NCBI GenBank assembly: GCA_022457155.1
Contig: JAJGOT010000220.1
Coordinates: forward strand, 807,501-871,500
Direction of reading: 5' to 3'
Length of the DNA stretch: 64,000 nt
Source of the DNA: Cladopsammia gracilis
Lineage: Eukaryota; Cnidaria; Anthozoa; Scleractinia; Dendrophylliidae
A program made the position numbers and the translations under genes. Every line of letters starts with the position of its first letter. The first letter of the stretch is position 1. The notes under the pieces were generated by a model. That model had not been told where the DNA came from and did no database searches. It saw only the letters and a list, made by a program, of their open reading frames with translations. This document shows positions 47,001 through 55,341 of the stretch, in pieces.

Positions 47001-47707
47001 GTTTCTGAACCAAGGTAATGTTGATCAAGAATATATAATATGCAAAAGGAGCTTTTCAGACACGAAACGCAATCCTTCTTTGACCTTCCCATCTTAGAAA
47101 GAAAAAGACAAAGAGCACCAAATAAAATACTGCTCAGCAGCTTTTATTGCAATGGTCACACTTTGGGTCAGTTTATCCATAGACTCAAACGTTGATAGAA
47201 CCAATGAGTGTAGGTTTAGTTGTGAGAGAAGGGGGGCATTGGAGGCAAACATACATTCATTTTATAACTTTGCTGCGTTAAATTGTCTACGCATGTAAAT
47301 GTTTTAATTCGCAAATGACGCTATCTATTTTGTTTGGCCTTCAGATGGGTCTCAGTAGTTATATCCGTGAACGGTTTTGTTCAACAGTTGATTGGTGAAA
47401 TGATTCCAACTTTTTTCCCTTCAGATTCAAAACAAAAGCAATGCGATTCTCTGGCTTGTTAAAAGATCGCCGACGAACCCCTATTCAAGAGGCTTGTGAT
47501 TGGTTAGAGTATGTACTCAGACATGGTGGAGCGCAGCATCTCAGACCTCAAGTGTTTAACATCCCTTGGTATCAGTACTACCTACTTGATGTCATTGCTT
47601 TCCTTGTTGCTATAGTTATCTTGGTTGTCTTGGTGATAAGGTTGACATGCAAATGCATATGTCGCTTGTGCTGTAAAAAGAGTAACGACAAAGACAAGAG
47701 GGAATAA
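33616..47707 (+). CDS. UDP-glycosyltransferase (GT1 family), complete, 5 exons
   Basis: Exons 33616-33759, 39747-40353, 46119-46325, 46726-47014 and 47425-47707 join in frame to 509 aa; introns are GT-AG, the first two about 6 kb each. Seen: signal peptide 1-19; N-terminal acceptor half (GGSGYIHMRHTMEELASRGH at 28-47; FDLFVYDSMSYCGALIA); C-terminal UDP-sugar half with EWLPQNDLLAHKDIRAFVSH and PLFGDQHSNA (to 382); a membrane helix near 470-490; and a short basic tail with a KXKXX ER-retention pattern (KDKRE). This fits an ER membrane enzyme that transfers a sugar from a UDP-sugar to small lipophilic acceptors. Odd: the catalytic His of the usual GSH motif is Gly31 (His at 34), and the donor-site HGG is HVG (353-355). 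Activity is therefore uncertain. Acceptor unknown. Confidence 0.92.
33760..34980. other. UGT intron 1, first part, no feature identified
   Basis: Mostly unique AT-rich sequence. 'ctggatagtgtttttcgcg' followed by 'tgattggtttctc' near 34360 recurs at 59250 and marks an unclassified dispersed repeat. Confidence 0.45.
34985..36000. repeat. diverged tandem repeats, period ~215-230 bp
   Basis: Three units begin near 34991, 35223 and 35437 with the word 'accagaaaagtc' and its variants followed by 'cagaaa..gcatccaaa'. Two further units near 35590 and 35809 share 'gtttctataag.acaaagtt' and 'acaacgtgactc'. Non-coding old satellite-like array in UGT intron 1. Confidence 0.65.
36001..36540. other. intronic, short acatac microsatellite
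   Basis: An 'acatacacacatacatac' tract lies at 36372-36400. No coding region. Confidence 0.5.
36543..36868. mobile_element. MITE with long inverted ends and a tRNA-like interior
   Basis: Left arm ATCATACCGTCCAGAAGGA and right arm TCCTTCTGGACGGTATGAT are inverted repeats extending for about 50 bp (with 'tattgagactta' and 'taagtctcaata'). The centre holds a tRNA-like stretch at 36672-36765, described separately. No ORF. Confidence 0.7.
36672..36765 (+). other. tRNA-derived SINE-like sequence
   Basis: 'aggtggtacagtgg' resembles an A box and 'tgttcaatcc' a B box, 50 nt apart. A 5-bp stem TAGGC/GCCTA with a 7-nt loop lies between. Acceptor and T stems are imperfect, so this is not a functional tRNA but a tRNA-derived Pol III-type promoter relic. 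Confidence 0.4.
36885..37085. mobile_element. 'cattctcgtccccagagc' repeat ends
   Basis: cattctcgtccccagagcc occurs at 36890 and 37027. The complement 'ctctggagacgagaatg' follows at 37063, and 'gctctggggacgagaatg' at 38591. These look like terminal inverted repeats of a MITE family, two copies of which bracket the LINE fragment at 37345-38060. Confidence 0.6.
37345..38060 (+). pseudogene. LINE fragment, reverse transcriptase C-terminus, one stop
   Basis: The frame from 37371 reads YHPYLGIELSSNLNWNYHI ... AYVSLVRPCLEYASSVWDPH ... IEGVQR, then a single TGA at 37641-37643, then AARFIKNCYVREPGTVTNLL to SDYFSSNH and a stop at 38009. This is the distal part of a Jockey/CR1-type non-LTR reverse transcriptase. 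Only one substitution (AGA or CGA to TGA) breaks it, so insertion is fairly recent. It is followed by a (TTTA)n tail at about 38018-38055. 5'-truncated inside UGT intron 1. Confidence 0.8.
38061..38900. other. intronic, no gene
   Basis: Contains the MITE end at 38586-38612 and pyrimidine-rich stretches near 38680-38770. Nothing else supported. Confidence 0.4.
38903..39178 (+). other. 91-codon ORF of unknown nature in UGT intron 1
   Basis: Basic predicted peptide (ECFKTIHRAVSQIFAKAIKI ... KRVVLKIAKEKVNKTFKVYK) without recognised motifs. It begins with ATG and ends in TAG. It could be a relic of a transposon protein or chance. Confidence 0.2.
39565..39665. mobile_element. hairpin MITE before UGT exon 2
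   Basis: 'ttcccagcgcttttccctgt' and the complement 'acagggaaaagcgctgggaa' flank a 22-bp loop. The arms extend weakly outward (aacaaccacat / gaggttgtg). It lies about 80 bp before the exon 2 acceptor. Confidence 0.65.
40354..41685. other. UGT intron 2, first part
   Basis: A hairpin lies at 40621-40735 (tctctcctccgcagaggcc / ggcctctgcggaggagaga-type arms with direct 'aaactcgga' flanks). 'gactcgaggttgactcg' repeats occur at 41580-41635. No coding region. Confidence 0.5.
41690..41955 (+). mobile_element. left part of the split ~1.1-kb dispersed element (copy 2)
   Basis: Aligns with 24440-24710 of the intact copy, ending in the word gtattgaca that is duplicated at 45094-45102. The outermost ~70 bp (about 41685-41750) match copy 1 only as reverse complement, so this end is inverted. 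Confidence 0.75.
42422..43915 (+). pseudogene. LINE reverse transcriptase, open from RT domain to C-terminus
   Basis: An uninterrupted frame to the stop at 43756-43758 (about 445 codons) starts ALPSAWKDANITAIFKKG and holds all polymerase blocks: NYRPVSLTSL, HGFQRGLSCETQLI, VIFLDFAKAFDTVPH, GVPQGTVLGPILFLLFIND, the catalytic FADD (KLFADDSVLY) and the thumb (YLTLVRPVCEYGSVAWSPY). It is a Jockey/CR1-type non-LTR retrotransposon. The endonuclease domain and 5' end are missing. The 3' end has a short TTAAAG tandem near 43895-43915. The full-length open RT without stops suggests recent arrival. It lies within the fold-back element in UGT intron 2. Confidence 0.85.
43916..44970. other. remainder of fold-back element interior
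   Basis: No ORF of interest. 44780-44935 contains repeated 'gtccgtattagagag' words ending in 'gttcgactg', a Tigger-like MITE end. Confidence 0.5.
44418..44467. repeat. 50-bp perfect palindrome
   Basis: Two 25-bp arms with no loop and no mismatch, centre CTACC|GGTAG, GC-rich ends (CGCGCGGCC). It sits inside the fold-back element. Confidence 0.95.
45103..45885 (+). mobile_element. right part of the split ~1.1-kb dispersed element (copy 2)
   Basis: Aligns with 24705-25535. The ORF (45097-45477) remains open with conserved words LLLGESHATFTIEL and FFGQHHFSAAV. A G-rich tract at 45682-45713 matches that of copy 1, and it ends with 'ttctgcgagacacgtatttc'. Confidence 0.75.
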
Positions 47708-47891
47708 AAAAACAGTAAAAGATAGTGTATGTACCGGAAACTGTCCGTATTAACAGGGTGTCCGTATTAAGCGAGTTCTCAATATGAATGACGTAATTTA
47801 AGTGTGTTCTATTGTTCTTACGGAAAAATGTAGCTAATTTTCTCATCCAACCCCTAAATAATTATATATGTAACTAAACAAAATCATATTT

Positions 47892-48187
47892 GTTAACTTA
47901 AAAACGTTTTGAAAATGATCTAAAAAATGTTAAAATGATCTTGTAAAAAACTTTTAAGAAACTAAATTTTTGGCAAACTCTCTGTTGCCTTCGTCAAAGT
48001 TAGTTTGAAACAGTGCACCAAATGTACAACAAATGCTTGAAACGGTCGAACGCGTTGTTTCAAACTGTTTCAAACTAACTCTGACGAAGGCAACCGGAGA
48101 GTTTGCCGAAAATTTAGTTTCTTAAAAGTTTTTCATAAGATCATTTTAACATTTTTTAGATCAGTTTCAAAACGTTTTTCAGTTAAC
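47892..48187. mobile_element. fold-back element with a captured UGT exon fragment
   Basis: Arms 47892-48014 and 48064-48187 are nearly perfect inverted repeats starting GTTAAC. The ~49-bp spacer contains 48021-48061, which matches 46965-47005 of UGT exon 4 with 3 mismatches in 41. No ORF. Confidence 0.8.
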
Positions 48188-48224
48188 ATGATAAATACTG
48201 ATCATCCAAATAATAAAATCATAT

Positions 48225-48571
48225 GGGCCGGTTATTTAAGGCCCAGTTCAAACGTCGAACTTCACATGTGCCGAACCTAATGCAAATGAGAAAAATCTAT
48301 TGCAATTGTTCTTGCTCATTTGCATTAGATCCGGCACATGTGAAGTTCGACGTTTGAACCGGGTCTAAACGAAGTTTAGACGGTGTTGTTTTTTTAATCT
48401 GGCCAACCCTAATATTTAAATGCTATTTACTGTAAACAATGTCGAGTAGGCGTATAGCACAGACCAGAAAAACATTTATCTACTTTGAATGACCCACTCG
48501 TAAACGGATGTGAAGGTCCATAATTGTCTTAAACCGCGGTCTAAGTTAGCCTTCGTTTAAATAACCGGCCC
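48225..48571. mobile_element. MITE with GGGCCGGTTATTTAA ends, interrupted
   Basis: Ends GGGCCGGTTATTTAA and TTTAAATAACCGGCCC are inverted. Inside are words shared with the copy at 54347-55623 (acgaagtttagac, cgcacagac/agcacagacc). It is interrupted by a 126-bp palindromic insert at 48240-48365. Confidence 0.75.
48240..48365. mobile_element. 126-bp nested palindromic MITE with TAA duplication
   Basis: Ends GGCCCAGTTCAAACGTCGAA and the complement TTCGACGTTTGAACCGGGTC. TAA flanks both sides (48237-48239, 48366-48368). The other outer copy at 54357-54370 shows the uninterrupted site TTTAAACGAAG. Harbinger-type. Confidence 0.85.
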
Positions 48572-48574
48572 TAT

Positions 48575-48690
48575 ATGTGAAAGATACAATATGAGCGGGA
48601 GATCTGTATGGGTATTTACAATGGCGAGCCGAAGGCGAGCCATTGTAAATCCCATACAGATCGAACGCGAATATTGTATCTGACTTGTGA
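48575..48690. mobile_element. hairpin repeat
   Basis: 'gatctgtatgggtatttaca' and the complement 'tgtaaatcccatacagatc' flank a short GC-rich palindrome (gcgagccgaaggcgagcc); outer 'gatacaatat' pairs with 'atattgtatc'. Confidence 0.75.
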
Positions 48691-48817
48691 AATGAATGTC
48701 ATACAAAGTGTGAAGAATGTTGTTTACATTCAATTTGATTGGCTGTTATATGAATGAAGTTAATCCGATGAACGCAAAGGGATTAGCATAACATTTATTT
48801 CGCTTTAGAAGAGCGAA

Positions 48818-49178
48818 ATGGCGTCCACGCGCTTTCGTCCTCCGAAAAGTTTATCGGAAGAAAGTTCTCTGCTCAAGGATGTGACTCCCCAAAACACTAA
48901 AAACAGCACGAAGTGGGCCGTTAAAATATTTGAACAGTGGCAGCAGGCAAGGGCTAACAAAAAAACCCGAAAATGAAACTGTAGCCTTTGAGGCGAGAAA
49001 CTGCAGGGTGGAAAACGTTCAAGAATTCAGCTGCAAGCTGGAGGTTATGACAGCGGAAACAGTAAACGTCTGGCTTAGTAAATTTATTGGCGAAGTAACA
49101 AATCAATGCGGCGGTCGATATCCCTCGAAAACGCTCTATTTACTGGCCTGTGGCATAAATCGTTATTTAGTTATTTAG
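48818..49178 (+). pseudogene. Crypton/ZMYM-type N-terminal domain fragment, frameshifted
   Basis: From the ATG at 48818 the frame reads MASTRFRPPKSLSEESSLLK DVTPQNTKNS, then TKWAVKIFEQWQQAR, breaks at an A-run near 48960, and continues in another frame with TVNVWLSKFIGEVTNQCGGR YPSKTLYLLACGINRYL to a stop at 49178. The 'TKWAV..F..W' and 'WL.KF..EV....G..YP..TLY....G..RYL' blocks are those of the conserved domain in QRICH1/ZMYM proteins and Crypton-derived tyrosine-recombinase genes. The recombinase part is absent. Probably a truncated transposon-derived gene. Confidence 0.65.
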
Positions 49179-49635
49179 TGAAAAGTAAATAAATGGAAGG
49201 GGGCTCTTGTTGGTTGCTTTCCAAAGAAGCAAGTGGCTGAGTAACATATACATAATTAGTATTCTGTATCTAGATACATAATACTAATGAAGCTAATTTT
49301 CTGTATTCATTCATCAACCCCAACATTTCCCTGCTACCTATTCAAACCCTCCCCGTGCTTTCAGACAGTTTATATATGTATTGGGATTTACAAAGGTATA
49401 CATATGACTTGAATACTGTTGTTGGATTGGTCATCACCCTCATGAATTATTAATGAATTTTACAACTGTAGTTGACAGCTAACGCTTCCTCATTTAACTG
49501 CTTTATTCGTGTTTTTTTTACGTTACATCTTAATTGTAATGATTGTTGCAATTGTAATAAATAAATTATAATAATTATAACTATCATTTTAATTGTCTAA
49601 TCACCGGTCGGTCACTTCCATCTTCAATCATACTG
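49179..49635. other. intergenic, AT-rich
   Basis: No gene, repeat unit or RNA supported. 'tctagatacataatact' partly mirrors itself near 49260-49290. Confidence 0.4.
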
Positions 49636-49639
49636 ACAA

Positions 49640-49935
49640 GCACAAATATTGTTAAGATTTAAAATTTTAGGCATTTTGTTCTCGACCTTCTCCCGTCCCA
49701 TGAAAAATTGTCTGGATTGCGTGGCACTCTCAGAGTCAATTATGGGGATATGTTGTGTGGTTCTAACTTTTAACTCTGTGGATAAAATCCTATTGTGTGA
49801 CCATTCAAATGAAACCTCTTTAGCGGTACTTTTGCATGGTAGCATTTGTTTTTCATTATTTTACAAACCAAACGAAATTTGGGATTTTTCTTGAATTTTG
49901 ATCTTTGGCGCTCTTGGGAATTAAAGGGTTAACCT
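49640..49935 (-). repeat. reverse copy of the 'gaatggtcacac' dispersed repeat
   Basis: On the - strand matches 14915-15110 at about 80% by eye, including 'catgcaaaagtac' and 'aaaagttagaacc'. Confidence 0.65.
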
Positions 49936-50011
49936 CCTACGCGGCCATTACTTGAGTCAATTCCAATCATCCATTTCGAACGCGCTGCTAATTATATTTG
50001 ACACAGTATAC

Positions 50012-51290
50012 TGCACTAGTACCTAGTACCTAGTCCGCAGTCCGCAACCCGAGCTCTACGGCCGCTACATCGATGACTGCATTGGCGCTACCTCTTCCAG
50101 TAAAGAAGAACTTAATCAGTTCATAACTTCTGTCAATACTTTTCATCCAGCTCTAAAATACACCTGGGAAATTTCTGAAACCTCTGTCGCTTTTCTTGAC
50201 ATCAATATTTCGATCAACGGCAACAGTTTATCCACAAGTGTGCACTACAAACCTACAGATTCCCACAGTTATCTGTTACATTCATCCTCACATCCATCAC
50301 ACGTTAAAAACGCCATTCCGTATTCTCAATTTCTCAGACTTCGACGTCTTTGTAGTGATGACTCCGATTTTTCCAACAAATCGGAAGAAATGTGCCAGTT
50401 TTTTAAGAAACGTGGGTACCCTGATTCTGTTGTTAAAACGGGCCAACAACGTGCACAACAGATCGACAGACAATCAGCACTACAAACATCACAGAAGGAA
50501 GAGAACGAGAGAATTCCATTCACCCTCACTTTCCACCCACACAATCACACAGTCAAAAGCATCATTTTAAAAAATTTCAAATTGCTCCAAAACGACCCCG
50601 AAACTGGCAGAATTTTTTCACAACCCCCACTAATTTCATTCAAACGTGACAAAAATATAGGCAACTTTCTAGTTACGAGTACACTGAAATCTGACGATGA
50701 ACCGGGAACTTTTAAATGCGCACGCACACGATGCAACACTTGTCCTTTCATTCACAACGCCAACAAAATAACGGGACCTAAACAATCTATTAAAATCACT
50801 GATCGTTTTACATGCACCTCCGTAAATGTTATCTACTGCATAACATGTACTTTTTGCAAAAAGATATACATTGGCGAAACAGGGAGGAGACTGGGCGACC
50901 GTTTTCGAGAACATCTCCGAGACGTTGAAAAAAATGACAAAGACGCATCCAAACCAGTCGCGCGTCATTTGAATCTTGCTAACCATTCTAAGCAACACAT
51001 GACAATCTGTGGCGTTTCCCTACACCAGGGCAACACAGAAAGCCGTATAAACTTAGAACAAAAAATCATCTTTCGAATCGGCACTCTCAAACCCCACGGA
51101 ATTAACGAACGCTTTTCATTCAACTAATTTACATTTGTTTTTCACGTCACAAAATTTCCACCAATGGCGGAGCTCCTCCTACTATATAAAACCACACACT
51201 ACCCACAATCCCTTGATTCGCTCCGACGAAGGGCTAGCGCTCGAAACGTCAGCTTTCTCGAATCTTTTTACTGTGGCTAATTTACCTTAT
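50012..51290 (+). pseudogene. Penelope-like element, RT end plus GIY-YIG (copy 3)
   Basis: Open from 50042 to the stop at 51127 (361 codons). It begins inside the reverse transcriptase at the catalytic YIDD motif (YGRYIDDCIGATSSSK), passes the thumb (FLDINISING), a basic linker with RTRCNTCPF, and ends in a complete GIY-YIG nuclease (VIYCITCTFCKKIYIGETGR RLGDRFREHL, then E in NLEQKIIFRI). The 5' half of the RT is missing, but what remains has no stop. The 5' junction carries a short 'ctagtac' tandem. The tail contains a hammerhead-like core at 51223-51247. The GIY-YIG block may still encode a folded domain. Confidence 0.9.
51223..51247 (+). ncRNA. hammerhead-like motif behind Penelope copy 3
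   Basis: CCGACGA, a 4-bp stem (GGGC/GCTC with one G-T), then GAAAC. One base differs from CUGANGA. Confidence 0.45.
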
Positions 51291-51419
51291 CGACTCAGTC
51301 GATAAAACCAAATTCTTGTGCTTCACCCCCACCGACGCAGCACCACAGTTTCTCTAGAAACTAACCCCATTCATTTCATCTATCACAGACAGTTTACTAT
51401 GTCCCCACAAAATTCTCCA

Positions 51420-51480
51420 TAATACGGACTCTCTCTAATACGGTCAACGGACACTAAATCTCGGCCCATAGAATAAATTC
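51420..51480. repeat. 'taatacgg' Tigger-like end fragment
   Basis: 'ataatacggactctctctaa' followed by 'cggtcaacggacac' belongs with the 18508 and 44780 family. Confidence 0.45.
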
Positions 51481-51841
51481 ATATAAACGTAACGTCTTTA
51501 TTACTAGACAGTCAATCAGTCAATCGAGCGGGCGAGTTTATCACGAATACAAGCTCGGCGAGACTGGAGCGAGCGAACGATCCGAGGGGAAACTGGGGAA
51601 GAGGGGGAAGGAAAAGGGACTGCAAGATCAATGCGAAAGATAAGTTAAATAATGGGAGGGAGGAGGCCTCAGGCACTGAATATTATTTTAAACTACCATT
51701 TGTAGGTCCATTCTCAAAAATAGCACAAAGGCGCTTAAGAAAAATTCGCAAACGCTATTGTATTGATAATTTCAACATTAAGATAACCTTAAGATCCTTT
51801 AAAATAGGCAGTTTATTTAGCGCAAAAGATCCTATCTCTAA

Positions 51842-53460
51842 GGAGCTCCGTGCTGGTGTGGTATATATATAAATTTGTTTGCGTTGGCTGTGCAGCCAAC
51901 TATGTGGGTGAAACCATACGACGCCTTGCCACTCGGATACGTGAACACCTTAGTGCAGATAAAACATCACATATATATATATATACAATATTTAACTATT
52001 ATAGCGCGAAAGCGCGCGTGATATCTCCTAATACTTAGCCGACGAGGCCGTAGGCAGAGTCGGCTAAAATTAGGCGATATCACGCAAGCTTGAGCGCTAT
52101 GATAGTTTTATAATTCAACACATTGATAACAAAGCACAGTTTGAAGAAAAAAATATCGCCGACAAGCCTTTTATTTAAAAAAAAAGCTTACAGATGTTTT
52201 ACCGCGCGAAACTTGCAACATCACACAGTTCATGAATGAAAGTGGCGCCTTTGTCAATATTGTGCAAGCTTGAACATTATAACTGTTTTTTAATTCAACA
52301 CATTGATAACGAATCACAGTTTTGAGAGAAAAATCATTGAGATATACAACCTTTCATTAAGTGAAAAGGCTAACTACAATATTTTACATCGCACCATTTC
52401 TTAAACAACAAGCAGTGAATGCCGAAACTTTTGCCAAGCTAAAATTAATTTAGCGTACATAATCACTTGACAGTTTCTACGAAGAGCTTCCGTCTACTCA
52501 AAGAACGGGACAGAGTAGTGACTACAAGAATTAAAACACAGTAAAATGGCATAGAATGTCTTAGTTACAAGTGTTTCGTATCTTAAAAAGTTCAATTCAG
52601 AATCAAAACAAATTGAACAAACACACGGCTACGAACCTAAACATATAGCGGTGAAAAGTCGGAAAGAACTGCAGCATGGACAGTAAGACTTTGTAGTAAG
52701 CTTACAAAAATTCACAGCTAAAGGATACAAGAAACGGTTAAAACATCGTACCTGTAGTTGATTTGGCTTTTTAGTCCCTTCCATAAGCACCAAATTTTCA
52801 AACATCGAAGTACGAGCTGAGTCGATCAATGTTGTTTACAAACTTGGAATGCTCGTTTTTTAGCTCCCACAGCCGTAATGACGAGATCAGAAACTTTTCT
52901 GAGGAAACATCAAGTCTATATCATATTCCAGAGGTGATTACCAAAGGAATTTCACGAAAACTGTGCTTTTTCATTCACTTCTTGTCGAGCGGTTAAACTT
53001 TGAACCAGTTTTCATTCAGCTACGCCAAGAAACACTGCGACCGCGACAACGCGAAAATTTCGCGCCTTTTTTGTCCAATCATGTGAACAGTATTTTTCTC
53101 TTTTCTTTTCTTCTCTTTTTTTCTTTCTTTTCCCTTTTTTAACTAATAGTTCACGCACTTTTTCGCCAAAAAACACGAAATTGCAGGCAGCAGCCATTTT
53201 CACTTTCCTTCAAAATGCGAAATTTACCGCCATCGCTGGTTATACGTCATGTAGACATAACGCATATCGATAACTTTTTTACCATATTTGGGCAGTGTAT
53301 CAATGTGTTGAATTATAAATATATATATACATAGGGATGTCGTGAGCTATGCAATAGTGAATGTTTTGAAATACTTGGCAAAGCTCTCATGGGCATCAAT
53401 CTAAAGATCAAAAAAGCCCTCCATACCGTTGGGAAAATCCATCGTTAAACCAACAAGTAA
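51842..53460 (+). pseudogene. Penelope GIY-YIG fragment (copy 4), split by an insertion
   Basis: Part 1 (51842-51975) reads FVCVGCAANYVGETIRRLAT RIREHLSADKTSH, the GIY-YIG core. Part 2 (about 53325-53460) reads SECFEILGKALMGINLKIKK and ALHTVGK, the domain's C-terminal half. About 1.35 kb of unrelated DNA separates them inside an AT-rich tract. The tail beyond part 2 holds a mutated hammerhead core (53546-53573). Confidence 0.75.
51976..53325. mobile_element. ~1.35-kb insertion in Penelope copy 4
   Basis: A subterminal inverted pair 'ataattcaacacattgata' (52109) and 'tatcaatgtgttgaattat' (53298) marks the ends. A large hairpin (tgatatctcctaat / aattaggcgatatca) stands near the left end. The ~180-bp block starting 'attcaacacattgataac' is duplicated in diverged form (52109 and 52291). 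No convincing ORF. Non-autonomous DNA element of unknown type. Confidence 0.6.
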
Positions 53461-53545
53461 AACATTTGAATTTAAAATTATCATTCTAATTCAAATTAAT
53501 CTGTTACCTAGTTATTTAACCTTTTTAAATTACCGTACCATCACA

Positions 53546-53573
53546 CTGACGATGGGAGTTGAACTCCCAAAAC
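53546..53573 (+). ncRNA. mutated hammerhead-like motif behind Penelope copy 4
   Basis: CTGACGA, a perfect 6-bp stem (TGGGAG/CTCCCA), then AAAAC in place of GAAAC. The conserved G is changed, so it is probably inactive. Confidence 0.45.
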
Positions 53574-53945
53574 ATGTCTGTATTAAAAGTTGTAGTATTC
53601 GCTTTAAGACGTATTATTAATTTCCTGTTACTCAGACCTTATAAAACTTAATTTTCGTCTATCTCGCACTGCTTTGAGTGCGCAAAATTCGTGCTCAGAT
53701 TTATTAGCAAACATGCTCAATTGCCGATCACCGGTTTCGGGTTTGTCTCGGTGTAAAAACCTGTGACTTTTTTCTTTGTCTTCTACCTTTGTTGCCTTGC
53801 ACTCTATTGTTTCAGTACCTTTACGTCACTCGTGAGTTTGGCAGGGTTTTACACCGAGGATGAGCCCCGGTTACGGGTATTGCTGAATTGTAACGGATGG
53901 GCGGACTTGCATGTCATTTAAAATATACATTCCTCTCACAAGCAG

Positions 53946-54050
53946 GTTTTTAAAGATGACAATTTTGCAGACACCTTGCTGGAAAGTTACAAAGATCACC
54001 TAAATGGAGAGGATTCCTCCTCGATAGCTGTTGACAACAAGCATGCTTAA
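53946..54050 (+). CDS. possible orphan terminal exon
   Basis: After an AG at 53944-53945 the frame reads VFKDDNFADTLLESYKDHLN GEDSSSIAVDNKHA and a stop at 54048-54050. The composition is that of a soluble acidic C-terminus, unlike the flanking repeats, and an in-frame stop lies shortly upstream, as expected if this were an exon. I find no partner exon between 47.7 and 53.9 kb and do not recognise a family. Could be chance or a gene relic. Confidence 0.25.
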   Translation, partial: VFKDDNFADTLLESYKDHLNGEDSSSIAVDNKHA

Positions 54051-54383
54051 CCACATTTGGAAAATAGTATAGTTGACATTTCATAAAAGCATGCTTCAAT
54101 GAATCTGGTGATATAGCTCCTTAAATATTTATTGAATTGAAGGATGCGTCATGATCCGCTTGAAAAGTTCCAAGTCTAACAATGCATGAAAGGACTGATT
54201 AAGAAATGCAAAGCCGTAAACAACGCCTTGTGCACTTTAAGCTCTATTTACTGCAAGTGAAGGGACAATCAAGCAACAGTGGATCACTTGTGGTAAGATC
54301 AAAGATCGATATTATTCAATCACATACTTTTTGGCCAAGACACCTTGGGTCGGTTATTTAAACGAAGTTTAGACGATATTTAA

Positions 54384-55290
54384 AGGGGCTATGTCGCGAG
54401 ATATGTCACGCAGGCAAAAACATCGGGCCGACATCAAACAAATTCACGCTATCGCCGTGGAATCGGGCAAAATGCTTCAATTCTGCCGTGCTGTGTACTT
54501 CGAAAGGTCTGAGATTTTTCCCACATATGAATAGTATATTTGTCTTGATTTCATTTCGGTTATTTCTCCGATTCTGAAATCATACGCCTCAGTACTGTAA
54601 AATCCTGGCTTCACGTTTAAACTATTTTAATATCACGACTCGGTTTACAACAACTTCAAGCAGATCCGAAAACTAACATAGCCGCTACCCACGCATAAAT
54701 TAATAAGGGCGCGAAACAGATGTGCATACATTATATCTCCCTTCTTTGCAAGGAAAGAAACAACACAACGATAGCTGCTATGGTGAGCTAGAAGACAAGC
54801 AATTTAAACATAACTGTTCGAATGGAGGTCTAGTCACAAAAATCATTCAGTTTCAAAATACTTATAAAAGCAACAAGTCACAAGTCCAGTCTCTCTAGTG
54901 GTTTGACAGTACGAACAGAACGGGTCTTAGATGGGAAATTGGCTGCTTCCGGTATCTACGCATTCTCTGCAGTTTCAGTACAGGTTGAAAAAGCCGATTC
55001 TTCTCTGTCCGCATGCTCATGGGGCACCTGTATTGTTTCCTCTACATTGCTCTGTTCCTGAACTCTGGATGTACGCCGTACGATTCCAAAATTGGGAAAA
55101 TATCCGAAACTAAATCACTACAAATAGAATATTTACATGTGTGAACAATTTGAGACATTTCGGAGCACTTAGCTCCCCAAAATTAAACGGATTGTGCCTG
55201 ATTTCCACGGCGTTGGCGTAAACTTGAAAAACGGCTGCCAGACGTTTTTCAAGTTTGTAGGGTTGCCTGACACTTCGCGACATAGCCCCT
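54384..55290. mobile_element. 907-bp TTAA-flanked non-autonomous element
   Basis: TTAA at 54380-54383 and 55291-55294. Ends AGGGGCTATGTCGCGA and TCGCGACATAGCCCCT are perfect 16-bp inverted repeats. The interior has no supported ORF. The host MITE's other copy confirms the insertion. Confidence 0.85.
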
Positions 55291-55307
55291 TTAACAAAAA
55301 CGCAGTC

Positions 55308-55341
<34 letters not shown>
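55308..55341. repeat. (TAGA)n microsatellite
   Basis: About eight consecutive TAGA units. Confidence 0.95.

Noticed and set aside
53012..53203. Lys-rich - strand ORF
   Set aside because: Derived from a T/C-rich tract inside the insertion element.
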